From positions 1,014,160 to 1,078,159 of the forward strand of contig NZ_JALKAN010000001.1 of the NCBI RefSeq assembly GCF_023015965.1: 64,000 nucleotides of DNA, given 5' to 3'. The notes beneath the pieces are model-generated. The model was not told the origin of the DNA. It saw only the letters and a program-made list of their open reading frames with translations, and did no database searches. The position numbers and the translations under genes are program-made. The stretch comes from Allomuricauda sp. F6463D. Lineage in GTDB: Bacteria > Bacteroidota > Bacteroidia > Flavobacteriales > Flavobacteriaceae. This document shows, piece after piece, positions 16,091 to 24,349 of the stretch (position 1 is its first letter; every line of letters starts with the position of its first letter).

Positions 16091-17797
16091 ATGAATTCCA
16101 TTACTGATACGGCAAAAACGTGGTTAACCGATTCTTTTGACGAAGCCACAAAAAAAGAAATCAAACATCTCTTAGAAAACGACCCTGAAGAGCTAAAGGA
16201 ACGTTTTTATAAAGATTTAGAGTTTGGTACCGGAGGAATGCGTGGTGTTATGGGAGTGGGTACCAATAGGATAAACAAATATACATTGGGGAAGAATACC
16301 CAAGGACTAAGCAACTATCTTAAAAAATCCTATACTGATGACGACCTTAAGGTTGTAATCGCTTACGATTGCAGACATAATTCCAAATCATTGGCGAAAA
16401 CTGTAGCCGACGTTTTCTCTGCCAACGGAATTCGAGTTCATTTGTTTTCGGATTTAAGAACAACACCAGAGCTTTCTTTTGCGGTAAGACATATTGGATG
16501 CCATGCGGGAATAGTGCTAACAGCATCCCACAACCCACCAGAATACAACGGATACAAAGTATATTGGGCCGATGGCGGACAGATTGTACCTCCCCAAGAC
16601 GGTGAAATTATCGCAGAAATCAATGCGCTTTCTTTTGAGGACATCAAATTTGATAAAAATGAAAGTTTGATACACCACATTGATGAAGAAGTGGATGAAG
16701 CCTTTTTTGATGCTTCGGTAAAAAATGGAAGCTTTGATGCCAAAGGAAAAGACGATTTTAAAATTGTTTTCACTTCGTTGCACGGGACCTCCATTACCGC
16801 TATTCCGGAAGTTTTGAAGCGTGCTGGCTACAACAATGTTACCATCATCGAAGAGCAAGCAAAACCGGATGGTGATTTCCCTACCGTAAAATCTCCAAAT
16901 CCAGAAGAGCCTGAAGCCTTGTCCATGGCTATAGCCAAAGCTGAGCAAATCGGTGCAGATATGGTAGTTGGTACCGATCCTGATAGTGACCGTTTGGGAA
17001 TCGCGGTACGTAATCTTGAAGGTAAAATAGAATTACTGAATGGAAACCAAACCATGGTCTTAATGACCAAATTTCTTTTGGACCAATACCAGGAAAAAGG
17101 GTTTAAGGGCAACGAATTTGTTGCGACCACCATTGTTTCAACTCCAATGATGCAGGAAATGGCGAAGTCCTACGGGGTGGAGTTCAAAACAGCGTTGACT
17201 GGCTTTAAATGGATTGGTAAAATGATTAAAGACTTCCCAAGCTCCACCTTTATAGGAGGTGGTGAGGAAAGCTTTGGATATATGGTCGGGGATTTTGTTA
17301 GAGATAAAGATGCGGTTACCTCTACCCTATTGGCTTGTGAAATTGCAGCAAATTCGAAAGCTAATGGTAGTTCGTTCTACGAAGAATTGATTGATGCTTA
17401 TGTACAATTTGGTTTCTACAGAGAAAAGTTGATCTCTATTACTAAAAAAGGAATAAGCGGTGCCGAGGAAATCCAACAGATGCTCAAGGATTTTAAAGAA
17501 AATCCTGTGGATGCTGTTCAAGGCTCAAAATTACTGTACATTGAGGATTACAACACCTCAACTGTTAAAAATGTACAAACCGGTGAAGAGTTTACACTCA
17601 ATCTACCTAAATCAAATGTACTGATTTACGAAACCGAGGATGGTACCCGAATTGCCGCGCGACCCAGTGGAACGGAACCTAAAGTAAAGTTTTATATCAG
17701 TACAAATGCAAAATTGGAGAAGGCAGCAGATTATAAATCCGTAAATTCGCAGCTGGAAACCAAATTGGAAGGTATCCTTTCTGAGCTGAATTTATAA
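16091..17797 (+). CDS. Phosphohexomutase (phosphoglucomutase/phosphomannomutase family)
   Basis: A 568-residue cytoplasmic enzyme that interconverts hexose 1- and 6-phosphates. All four signatures are present: the phosphoserine loop TASHNPP with S146, the metal loop DPDSD (296-300), the sugar loop GGGEESFGY, and the phosphate-binding loop RPSGTEPK near the C-terminus. The length suits the PGM2-like group rather than the shorter AlgC-like group. It feeds glucose-1-phosphate or mannose-1-phosphate to sugar-nucleotide synthesis. The ABC exporter starts four bases after the stop, so the two are co-transcribed. Confidence 0.94.
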   Translation: MNSITDTAKTWLTDSFDEATKKEIKHLLENDPEELKERFYKDLEFGTGGMRGVMGVGTNRINKYTLGKNTQGLSNYLKKSYTDDDLKVVIAYDCRHNSKSLAKTVADVFSANGIRVHLFSDLRTTPELSFAVRHIGCHAGIVLTASHNPPEYNGYKVYWADGGQIVPPQDGEIIAEINALSFEDIKFDKNESLIHHIDEEVDEAFFDASVKNGSFDAKGKDDFKIVFTSLHGTSITAIPEVLKRAGYNNVTIIEEQAKPDGDFPTVKSPNPEEPEALSMAIAKAEQIGADMVVGTDPDSDRLGIAVRNLEGKIELLNGNQTMVLMTKFLLDQYQEKGFKGNEFVATTIVSTPMMQEMAKSYGVEFKTALTGFKWIGKMIKDFPSSTFIGGGEESFGYMVGDFVRDKDAVTSTLLACEIAANSKANGSSFYEELIDAYVQFGFYREKLISITKKGISGAEEIQQMLKDFKENPVDAVQGSKLLYIEDYNTSTVKNVQTGEEFTLNLPKSNVLIYETEDGTRIAARPSGTEPKVKFYISTNAKLEKAADYKSVNSQLETKLEGILSELNL

Positions 17798-17801
17798 GTG
17801 A

Positions 17802-19628
17802 ATGAACTACTTTAAAAAGATTCTCCGGTTTGCCAAACCGTACAAAATTTATGCATTCCTGAATATTGTAGCCAATATTTTTTATGCTCTTTTTGCGACA
17901 TTGGCCATGGTCTCGCTTTTTCCAATGCTTGCCGTGTTGTTTAATCAAACTGAGAGGGTTGAAACTGCTCCTACATTTAATGGAATTGGTGGTGCTAAAG
18001 ATTATGTCTCAGAGTATTTGAACTTTTTTGTCACTCAAAAAGCTGGTGAAAACGAAGGCGAAGCATTGGTTTTCATGGTTATATTGGTCATAACCATGTT
18101 CTTTCTTAAAAATTTATTCGGGTATCTCGCAATGTATTTTATCACCTTTTTAAGAAACGGAGTTCTTAAGGATTTGCGAAATGAACTTTATGATAAAACC
18201 ATAGATCTGCCCATCTCATATTACTCTGAAAAACGAAAAGGAGATACTATTGCCCGCATAACTTCTGATGTGTTAGAAATCCAACACTCTTTTTTGTCCA
18301 TTCTTGAACTTATTGTGAGAGAGCCCTTGACCTTATTATTTACCATATTGGCAATGTTATCAATAAGTTCGAAGCTTACAATTTTCGTTTTCATATTTCT
18401 TCCTGTTTCAGGATATCTTATCTCATTGATTGGAAAATCCCTAAAACGCAAATCAGATAAAGTACAAAAGGAACAAGGATACTTTTTATCAATTTTAGAA
18501 GAAACATTGGGAGGTTTGAGAGTCATTAAGGCATTCAATGCAGAATCCAAATTTTCCAGGACATTTAGAAAATCCACATCTAGATTTTACAAATTTTCCA
18601 ATAGTTTATTAAACCGTCAAAATTTAGCATCACCTACCAGTGAATTTTTTGGGATCGCTGCCATCGGGGTTATTTTATGGTATGGAGGAAAAATGGTGTT
18701 GATCGATAAAACCCTACAACCCGAACTCTTTATAACTTACATGGGGTTGGCCTATCAAATATTGACTCCAGCTAAAGCAATAAGCAAAGCATCTTATGGA
18801 GTTAAAAAAGGAAATGCTGCAGCCGAAAGAGTAATTGAAATCCTCGAAACGGAAAACCCGATCTCTGAAATTGATAATGCCGTTGATAAATTATCTTTTG
18901 ATAATGGTATTGTTCTCGAAAACATCTCATTTAAATATGAAGATGATTACGTCCTTAAAGAGTTTAACTTAGAGGTCAACAAGGGCAAAACAATAGCATT
19001 GGTCGGTCAATCAGGTAGTGGTAAAAGTACCGTAGCCAATTTGGTGACCCGTTTTTATGATGTCAACAAAGGTGAAATACTAATTGATGGCACCAACATT
19101 AAGGAAATCACCAAAAAATCACTTCGAGGACTCATGGGGTTGGTAACCCAAGATTCCATCCTATTTAACGACTCAGTGAAGAACAATATCGCATTGGGCA
19201 AGGAAAATGCCTCCATGGATGAAATTATAGAGGCCTCCAAAGTGGCCAACGCCCACGATTTTATTATGGAACTTCCCCACGGATACGATACCAATATTGG
19301 AGATAGCGGCAATAAACTAAGTGGCGGCCAAAAACAGCGATTGTCCATTGCTAGGGCCGTACTCAAGAATCCCCCCATTATGATCTTGGACGAAGCCACT
19401 TCGGCTTTGGACACAGAAAGTGAACGATTGGTGCAGGATGCCTTGGAGAAAATGATGCAAAACCGCACCTCTATCGTAATCGCACATCGACTGTCAACCA
19501 TACAAAATGCAGACACCATTGTGGTCATGAGCAAAGGGAAAATTGTGGAAGAAGGTACCCATGAACAACTGATGAAATCAGCTAAAAGCTATAAAAAACT
19601 TGTAGAAATGCAGTCATTTACTTCATAA
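17802..19628 (+). CDS. MsbA-like ABC exporter (fused permease and ATPase)
   Basis: A 608-residue half-transporter. Six membrane helices occupy about 18-330 (NIVANIFYALFATLAMVSLF, VFMVILVITMFFLKNLFGYL, LLFTILAMLSISSKLTIFVF and others). The ATPase domain (about 370-605) has Walker A VGQSGSGKST near 401-410, the Q-loop VTQDSILF, signature LSGGQ at 506-510, Walker B IMILDE at 526-531, and switch histidine in IVIAHRLST. It should act as a homodimer. Lipid A flipping (MsbA) or another lipid or glycolipid export is likely, given the GT2 and sugar mutase genes upstream. The exact cargo is inferred only. Confidence 0.92.
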   Translation: MNYFKKILRFAKPYKIYAFLNIVANIFYALFATLAMVSLFPMLAVLFNQTERVETAPTFNGIGGAKDYVSEYLNFFVTQKAGENEGEALVFMVILVITMFFLKNLFGYLAMYFITFLRNGVLKDLRNELYDKTIDLPISYYSEKRKGDTIARITSDVLEIQHSFLSILELIVREPLTLLFTILAMLSISSKLTIFVFIFLPVSGYLISLIGKSLKRKSDKVQKEQGYFLSILEETLGGLRVIKAFNAESKFSRTFRKSTSRFYKFSNSLLNRQNLASPTSEFFGIAAIGVILWYGGKMVLIDKTLQPELFITYMGLAYQILTPAKAISKASYGVKKGNAAAERVIEILETENPISEIDNAVDKLSFDNGIVLENISFKYEDDYVLKEFNLEVNKGKTIALVGQSGSGKSTVANLVTRFYDVNKGEILIDGTNIKEITKKSLRGLMGLVTQDSILFNDSVKNNIALGKENASMDEIIEASKVANAHDFIMELPHGYDTNIGDSGNKLSGGQKQRLSIARAVLKNPPIMILDEATSALDTESERLVQDALEKMMQNRTSIVIAHRLSTIQNADTIVVMSKGKIVEEGTHEQLMKSAKSYKKLVEMQSFTS

Positions 19629-19664
19629 GGTGTTTGGTTGTTGTGTATTTAGTATAAGTGATTT

Positions 19665-19810
19665 ATAGGATTTGTTGTAAAATCCTATCCCGATAAAAAG
19701 GGATGTTGAAACTAGTTCAGTATGACGCATACTTTTTTTGAGATTTTCATATCTCAAATATCGACTCCTAACTCCTAAACATAAAGATTCTTCAATCGGC
19801 TCAGAATGTC
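19665..19810. repeat. Intergenic repeat remnants between the ABC exporter and the sigma-factor operon
   Basis: The 302-base gap 19629-19930 holds no gene. ATAGGATT/AATCCTAT (19665-19672, 19681-19688) forms an 8-bp hairpin without a T tract. TTGAAACTAGTTCAGTATGACG-like sequence at 19706-19727 is a diverged copy of one arm of the repeat at 12606-12686. TTTGAGAT/ATCTCAAA (19737-19744, 19751-19758) forms another hairpin. GATTCTTCAATCGGCTCAG, continuing to 19810, looks like a further remnant of such dispersed elements. Confidence 0.5.
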
Positions 19811-19875
19811 ATTACCTCCATTTACCGTTTACCTCCTTTGGCTCTTTTCACAGATTACTTATTGTTTATTGATTA

Positions 19876-19905
19876 TTGAAATTAAACCTTTTCCCCATAC
19901 CTTAG
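19876..19905 (+). promoter_or_regulatory. Possible promoter of the sigma-factor operon
   Basis: TTG (19876-19878) is followed after 19 bp by TACCTTAG (19898-19905), one mismatch from TAnnTTTG. The TTG start codon of the sigma gene is at 19931. Confidence 0.45.
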
Positions 19906-19930
19906 TCAAAGTACCAAACAATAAGAACAA

Positions 19931-20473
19931 TTGATCGCTGAGGAAACCTTAGTACAGGAGCTAAAGAAGGAGGAAACTCGGGCAAAAGCCTTTGAAGTGT
20001 TGGTGAATACCTACAAGGAGCGTCTATATTGGCACATACGTAGGATTGTGCTCAATCATGATGATGCAGATGATGTTCTACAGAATACCTTTATTAAAAT
20101 CTTTAGAAACATTGATAACTTTAAAGGTGAAAGCAAGTTGTATTCCTGGATGTATCGTATTGCCACCAACGAATCATTGACGTTTCTAAAACAGAAATCA
20201 AAAAAAATGGGGGTCAGCGACCAAGAACTCAAGGAAAGATTGGTGGAGAACCTTGAGGCCGACGTTTATTTTGAAGGAGACGAGATTCAAATGAAATTAC
20301 AAAAAGCATTGGCCTCTCTACCTGATAAGCAAAAATTGGTGTTCACCATGAAGTATTTCGAGGAAATGAAATATGAGGACATTTCGGATGCCTTGGGCAC
20401 TTCTGTAGGAGCTTTAAAAGCTTCATACCATTTAGCGGTAAAAAAAATAGAAGCATATCTTAGAGAGGATTAA
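19931..20473 (+). CDS. ECF-type RNA polymerase sigma factor
   Basis: A 180-residue sigma-70-family factor with regions 2 and 4 only. Region 2 covers about 20-90 (FEVLVNTYKERLYWHIRRIV, DADDVLQNTFIKIFRNIDNF, YSWMYRIATNESLTFLKQK). Region 4 covers about 120-175 (LPDKQKLVFTMKYFEEMKYEDISDALGTSVGALKASYHLAVKKI). The start is TTG: an in-frame TAA at 19922-19924 excludes a longer protein, and the next Met falls inside region 2. The next two genes, a one-helix membrane protein and an exported protein, are co-transcribed and probably tune its activity. No classical zinc-binding anti-sigma domain is visible. Confidence 0.92.
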   Translation: MIAEETLVQELKKEETRAKAFEVLVNTYKERLYWHIRRIVLNHDDADDVLQNTFIKIFRNIDNFKGESKLYSWMYRIATNESLTFLKQKSKKMGVSDQELKERLVENLEADVYFEGDEIQMKLQKALASLPDKQKLVFTMKYFEEMKYEDISDALGTSVGALKASYHLAVKKIEAYLRED

Positions 20474-20506
20474 ACCATTAGCATATTAGAAAGTCAAAGC
20501 AACACG

Positions 20507-21040
20507 ATGAAAAAGAACAAAAAAAATAGTTTCGATATTCCTGAAGGTTACTTCGAGAGCTTCAATGATCGTCTTATGGACAGAATCAAAAAAGAAGAAG
20601 CCGAAAACGGAGAGTCCTTGATTCCGAAAAGCGATGGTTTTACTGTTCCAAACAGCTATTTTGATAACGTTGAACCAGTTGTTCTTTCCAAAACTGTTAA
20701 AAAGGAAACCAAGGTTGTCCCTTTAAGGCCCAATAGTAATTTTTATTATGGGGCCGCCGCCGTAGCTGCTATCTTTATACTAATATTCAGTTTCAATTGG
20801 AATTCGACTTCCGAAACAATAGGTTTTGATGATTTGGCCAATGCCGAAATCGAGGCTTACTTGGACAACAACACGTATGGAATGTCTTCTTATGAAATTG
20901 CATCCATTATCCCCATTGATGATTTAAGCTTTGAGGATGTTTTGGAAAATGCATTGGAGGAAAATAACATCTTGGAATATTTAGATGAAAATGTTGACGA
21001 TATTGAAGATTTAAATTTAGATTACAGTGATTATGAATAA
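20507..21040 (+). CDS. Single-pass membrane protein, probable anti-sigma partner
   Basis: A 177-residue protein not assigned to a named family. Residues 1-80 are charged and contain two similar motifs, FDIPEGYFESFNDRLM and FTVPNSYFDNVEPVVL. One transmembrane helix follows at about 83-100 (YYGAAAVAAIFILIFSFNW). The C-terminal 75 residues are strongly acidic (ENALEENNILEYLDENVDD) and should face the periplasm. The layout of cytoplasmic head, one helix and periplasmic tail, directly after an ECF sigma gene, is that of an anti-sigma factor. This is inference from context only. Its stop codon overlaps the next start. Confidence 0.7.
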   Translation: MKKNKKNSFDIPEGYFESFNDRLMDRIKKEEAENGESLIPKSDGFTVPNSYFDNVEPVVLSKTVKKETKVVPLRPNSNFYYGAAAVAAIFILIFSFNWNSTSETIGFDDLANAEIEAYLDNNTYGMSSYEIASIIPIDDLSFEDVLENALEENNILEYLDENVDDIEDLNLDYSDYE

Positions 21041-21473
21041 GCGAGCACTTATACTTTGTACCCTATTCTTCGGTACTTTTTTGATGCATGCCCAAGGGCC
21101 TGTAAGAGACCGTATCAAAACTTTGAAAGTGGCCTTCATCACTGAACGCATTAATTTGACCAGTGAAGAAGCACAACTGTTTTGGCCCATATACAACGAG
21201 CATGAAGAAACAAAAGATAACATGCGCAAAAAAGAATGGGCCGAACTGCAGACCAATATTTCAAGGGCGCAAGAACTTTCCAATAGTGAATCTGAAAAGT
21301 TATTGGACAATATTCTTGTGCTTCAGTTTAATAAACAAAAAGCAGAACAAGATTTTCTATCAAAATTACGAACTGTAATACCTGCCAAAAAAGTACTGTT
21401 ACTTATCAAGGCCGAAGAGGATTTTAAAAAACAACTCTTACGGCAATATCGCAAACGGCGCGGAAATGGTTAA
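21033..21473 (+). CDS. Exported protein of the sigma operon, Spy-like helical type
   Basis: A 146-residue protein with a Sec signal (MNKRALILCTLFFGTFLMHAQ). The ATG at 21033 overlaps the upstream stop (ATGAATAA), which implies translational coupling; a GTG at 21027 is a weaker choice. The mature part is predicted helical and charged: INLTSEEAQLFWPIYNEHEE, KLLDNILVLQFNKQKAEQDF and a basic end LLRQYRKRRGNG. The helical layout and the LTSEEAQLFWPIYNE motif recall LTxxQ/Spy-type periplasmic chaperones or sensors. A role as periplasmic sensor or target of the ECF system is an inference. A strong terminator closes the operon. Confidence 0.75.
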   Translation: MNKRALILCTLFFGTFLMHAQGPVRDRIKTLKVAFITERINLTSEEAQLFWPIYNEHEETKDNMRKKEWAELQTNISRAQELSNSESEKLLDNILVLQFNKQKAEQDFLSKLRTVIPAKKVLLLIKAEEDFKKQLLRQYRKRRGNG

Positions 21474-21495
21474 AAACAATTGTAGACAAAAATTT

Positions 21496-21523
21496 AAGGA
21501 GCCCAAAAAGGCTCCTTTTTTTT
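21496..21523 (+). terminator. Rho-independent terminator of the sigma operon
   Basis: AAGGAGCC (21496-21503) and GGCTCCTT (21510-21517) form an 8-bp stem, followed by T residues to 21523. Confidence 0.88.
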
Positions 21524-21583
21524 ATGATTAAACCTTTTTTAAAAATCAAAGTCATACATACAGAAACCATAAAAATCCATAAT

Positions 21584-21937
21584 ATGAAAAGTATGAAGAC
21601 AATTTTGGTTACCGTGGCACTAATGGGAACAATGCTAGCCACTAATGCACAATCGACCACAGTGGTACGGGTTTATCCAAAACACGGAACTGTTGTTAAA
21701 ACCATAGCAAATCCAAGCGTAATAGTGCACAAAAAAACGAACTACTATTATGCCGATGGTGTTTGGTACAAAACACAAGGAAAAAGATATGTGGTTACGG
21801 CAGTGCCAAGGGGAGTCAAAATAAAAACCTTACCTCGCGGCAGCAAAGTGGTGTACAGAAATGGAAAAAGATTTTACCAATACCGAGGTGTTTGGTACAA
21901 AAAAAGAGGACGTAACTATATTGTAGTGAACGTATAA
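21584..21937 (+). CDS. Exported DUF6515-like protein
   Basis: A 117-residue secreted protein with a signal peptide MKSMKTILVTVALMGTMLAT-NAQ. The mature part has the repeated aromatic/basic pattern of the DUF6515 family: YYYADGVWYKTQGKRYVV, GVKIKTLPRGSKVVYRNG, then FYQYRGVWYKKRGRNYIVV. The two YxxxGVWYKxxGxxYxVV halves look like an internal duplication. The function is unknown. The start at 21584 is chosen because it begins the signal peptide; the frame also opens at 21524, inside the upstream terminator. It is monocistronic, bounded by hairpins on both sides. Confidence 0.75.
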   Translation: MKSMKTILVTVALMGTMLATNAQSTTVVRVYPKHGTVVKTIANPSVIVHKKTNYYYADGVWYKTQGKRYVVTAVPRGVKIKTLPRGSKVVYRNGKRFYQYRGVWYKKRGRNYIVVNV

Positions 21938-21970
21938 CAATGATTGATTTTTGTTAGTTTTTGATTGATG

Positions 21971-21998
21971 AGCGGCGATGTTATCGCCGCTTTTTTTT
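21971..21998 (+). terminator. Rho-independent terminator after the DUF6515-like gene
   Basis: AGCGGCGAT (21971-21979) and ATCGCCGCT (21983-21991) form a 9-bp GC-rich stem, followed by eight T residues. It also abuts the stop codon of the converging Ycf48-like gene. Confidence 0.9.
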
Positions 21999-23028
21999 AT
22001 TTAAAAACCAACCGTGCAATCCTATGCTTGCCCGCCGCAAAGGCAATCGAATCATTTAAAAAACGGACTGTGTAAAAAGACTCATTGCTCAATTGTCGCC
22101 AACTTTCACCCCCATCACTAGAATATGAAATCCCCGTAAACCCAACAGCAACCAGTTCTTTACCATTCGAATCTGGAACAAACTGTACGCAACTTTTATA
22201 GCCAGGTTCCTGACCATCCGCAATCAATTGCCACGTTTTACCACCATCTACCGTTTTTATTTTGTTCGCCTCGTTATATTCCGGTTGGGTGTAATCTCCT
22301 CCTATGGCAAAACCTGTGTTTTCATCAAAAAAGTCCATAGAATAAATGCCTTGGGTAAGTGTTTCAGATATCATCGGAGTATGCTGTATTTGCCAAGTGA
22401 TACCTTTATCATCAGAAAAATAAATTCTACCTTCTGTGGTTCCAATCCAAACCTTATCCCCTTGCACAGCAATATTACTGTTACTGGCCGCAAAAGCGCC
22501 CTCGCCATCAATTCCCTGAGGCAAGTCAGAACAAGATACCTTTATCCAAGAATTACCACCATCCCGTGTTATTATAATAGAAAGGCATCCATCAACCGTA
22601 TCTCCAACAGCAATCCCATCAGAATCGTTCCAAAAAGCAAGGCTGTCATAAAAAACATCTTCTCCCTCTTCGGTGTAGACCAATTCCATTTGCCCTTGGT
22701 CTCCTGTTTTGTACAATAAGGCAGGACTTTCCACAGAAAGCATGAAAAAATCTTGGGTTGTTCCTCCAACGGCCCTAAAATTTGGTGTTATGGAGTCATA
22801 TGTTTGAACATTGGTCCTTACTTGAAGTGAGTTTACATCCACTGTCCCATAAATTCCACTGCTGCCCGCAAAAGCCAATGTTCTGTTATCCAAAAAAATA
22901 ATGGCCCTTATGCTCACGGAATCTTCATAAACTGGAGTGATATCAACGGATTGGAACGGTTGCTTTTTTGGTTCTTCGGCACAAGAAAACAAAAGTAGCA
23001 CGGCTAAAATGGAAAGAATCGACCTCAT
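21997..23028 (-). CDS. Ycf48-like beta-propeller lipoprotein
   Basis: A 343-residue lipoprotein with signal MRSILSILAVLLLFSC (C16), followed by AEEPKKQ. Four DGGxxW-type blades are visible: TRDGGNSWIKV, SDDKGITWQIQ, TVDGGKTWQLI and SSDGGESWRQL. This is the BNR/Asp-box pattern of Ycf48/HCF136-like propellers, in heterotrophs often annotated as oxidoreductase or glycosyl hydrolase without proof. It probably has a binding or assembly role in the envelope. The start at 23028 is used because it opens the signal peptide; the frame extends to 23073 but that would overlap the gene's own promoter. It is divergent from the rsmB-like gene. Confidence 0.8.
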   Translation of the reverse strand: MRSILSILAVLLLFSCAEEPKKQPFQSVDITPVYEDSVSIRAIIFLDNRTLAFAGSSGIYGTVDVNSLQVRTNVQTYDSITPNFRAVGGTTQDFFMLSVESPALLYKTGDQGQMELVYTEEGEDVFYDSLAFWNDSDGIAVGDTVDGCLSIIITRDGGNSWIKVSCSDLPQGIDGEGAFAASNSNIAVQGDKVWIGTTEGRIYFSDDKGITWQIQHTPMISETLTQGIYSMDFFDENTGFAIGGDYTQPEYNEANKIKTVDGGKTWQLIADGQEPGYKSCVQFVPDSNGKELVAVGFTGISYSSDGGESWRQLSNESFYTVRFLNDSIAFAAGKHRIARLVFK

Positions 23029-23043
23029 CGTATTTATTTTCCT

Positions 23044-23073
23044 CAAAAGTAAGGAGAAATCATACCTTTGCAA
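23044..23073 (-). promoter_or_regulatory. Promoter of the Ycf48-like gene, overlapping the divergent rsmB promoter
   Basis: On the minus strand TTG (23073-23071) is followed after 19 bp by TACTTTTG (23051-23044), a perfect -7 box. The start codon is at 23028, so the leader is very short. Confidence 0.7.
23063..23070 (+). promoter_or_regulatory. -7 box of the rsmB-like gene
   Basis: TACCTTTG is a perfect TAnnTTTG match, 18 bp before the ATG at 23089. It lies between the -33 and -7 elements of the opposing promoter, so two polymerases cannot occupy the region together. Confidence 0.7.
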
Positions 23074-23088
23074 CCTTATTTTATATTG

Positions 23089-24303
23089 ATGCGTTTACAC
23101 AGAAACCTAGTATTTGCCGTAATTGATGCCCTTCATATGATTTTTAATGAAGGGGAATATGCCGACAAGGTGATTGAAAAAGTATTGCGGTACGATAAAC
23201 GCTGGGGTGCTCGGGACCGCGGTTTTATTGCTGAGACTACTTATGATATTGTTAGATGGAAACGTCTTTACTCGGAAATAGCTGAAGTTCATGATCCCTA
23301 CACCAAACCACATTTGTTCCGATTGTTTGGTGTTTGGTGCGTACTTCGAGGAATACGACTTCCTGATTGGAAACAATTGGAAGGAACCCCAGAAAGAAGA
23401 ATCAAAGGCAGGTTTGATGAACTTTCCAAGATTCGAAAATTTAGGGAGTCCATTCCAGATTGGATGGACGAACTTGGTGAAAAATCACTTGGAAACGAAC
23501 TTTGGACCAAGGAAATTGCCGCCCAAAACCAGCAAGCAGATGTTATTTTGCGGACCAATACGCTAAAAATTGCAAAAACACAGTTAAAGGCTTTTTTGGC
23601 CAAAGAAGATATTGCTGCGGAATTTATTGAAGGATATCCCGATGCATTAAAACTAGTGGAGCGTAAAAATGTCTTTGTAACCCAAGCTTTTAAAGATGGA
23701 TTGTTTGAGGTACAAGATGCTTCTTCACAATTGGTCGCCCCATTCTTAGAAGTTGAACCCGGACAAAGAGTGGTTGATGCCTGTGCAGGAGCTGGTGGTA
23801 AAACGCTTCACTTAGCCTCACAAATGCAGAACAAAGGACAATTGATAGCTTTGGATATTTATGAAAGTAAATTAAAAAAACTAAAGAAAAGAACCCGACG
23901 CAATGGTGTGCACAACGTGGAAACCAGAGTAATCGATTCTACCAAGGTCATCAAAAAACTTCATAATAGTGCCGACCGATTATTACTAGATGCCCCATGT
24001 TCGGGATTAGGGGTAATTAAACGAAATCCCGATTCCAAATGGAAATTAGAGCCCGAGTTTGTGGAACGAATTATGGGAGTGCAGCAAGACATTCTTCAGA
24101 ATTATAGTAAAATGGTAAAAAAAGGAGGACAAATGGTTTACGCCACTTGCTCTATTCTTCCCCAGGAAAATTCGGAACAAGTGAAGAGGTTTTTAGCATC
24201 CGAGAACGGAGAAAACTTTGAGTTTGTAAGGGAAAGGAATGTGTATGCCTCCGAAACTGGCTTTGATGGGTTTTACATGGCCTTGTTAAAAAAGAAATCC
24301 TGA
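23089..24303 (+). CDS. RsmB-like 16S rRNA m5C methyltransferase
   Basis: A 404-residue SAM-dependent RNA methyltransferase. The catalytic core is complete: motif I VVDACAGAGGKTLHLA (229-243), the acidic SAM contact in LIALDIYES, motif IV DAPCSGLG with C304, and motif VI MVYATCSILPQEN with C354, the nucleophile cysteine. The N-terminal 140 residues are helical, as in the NusB-like domain of RsmB. The expected target is C967-type cytosine in 16S rRNA. The start at 23089 fits the promoter; an ATG at 23068 lies inside the -7 box. An inverted repeat overlaps the stop codon. Confidence 0.85.
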   Translation: MRLHRNLVFAVIDALHMIFNEGEYADKVIEKVLRYDKRWGARDRGFIAETTYDIVRWKRLYSEIAEVHDPYTKPHLFRLFGVWCVLRGIRLPDWKQLEGTPERRIKGRFDELSKIRKFRESIPDWMDELGEKSLGNELWTKEIAAQNQQADVILRTNTLKIAKTQLKAFLAKEDIAAEFIEGYPDALKLVERKNVFVTQAFKDGLFEVQDASSQLVAPFLEVEPGQRVVDACAGAGGKTLHLASQMQNKGQLIALDIYESKLKKLKKRTRRNGVHNVETRVIDSTKVIKKLHNSADRLLLDAPCSGLGVIKRNPDSKWKLEPEFVERIMGVQQDILQNYSKMVKKGGQMVYATCSILPQENSEQVKRFLASENGENFEFVRERNVYASETGFDGFYMALLKKKS

Positions 24304-24326
24304 AAATCTAGCTGATCTTCAGGATT
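24296..24326. terminator. Bidirectional terminator hairpin between converging genes
   Basis: AATCCTGAA (24296-24304) and TTCAGGATT (24318-24326) form a 9-bp stem that contains the TGA stop of the rsmB-like gene. On the minus strand it is followed by TCTTTTTT, a good T tract for the converging M20 gene. On the plus strand the T tract is weaker (TTTGTTTTT). Confidence 0.65.
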
Positions 24327-24349
24327 CCAATTTGTTTTTAAACAACAAC

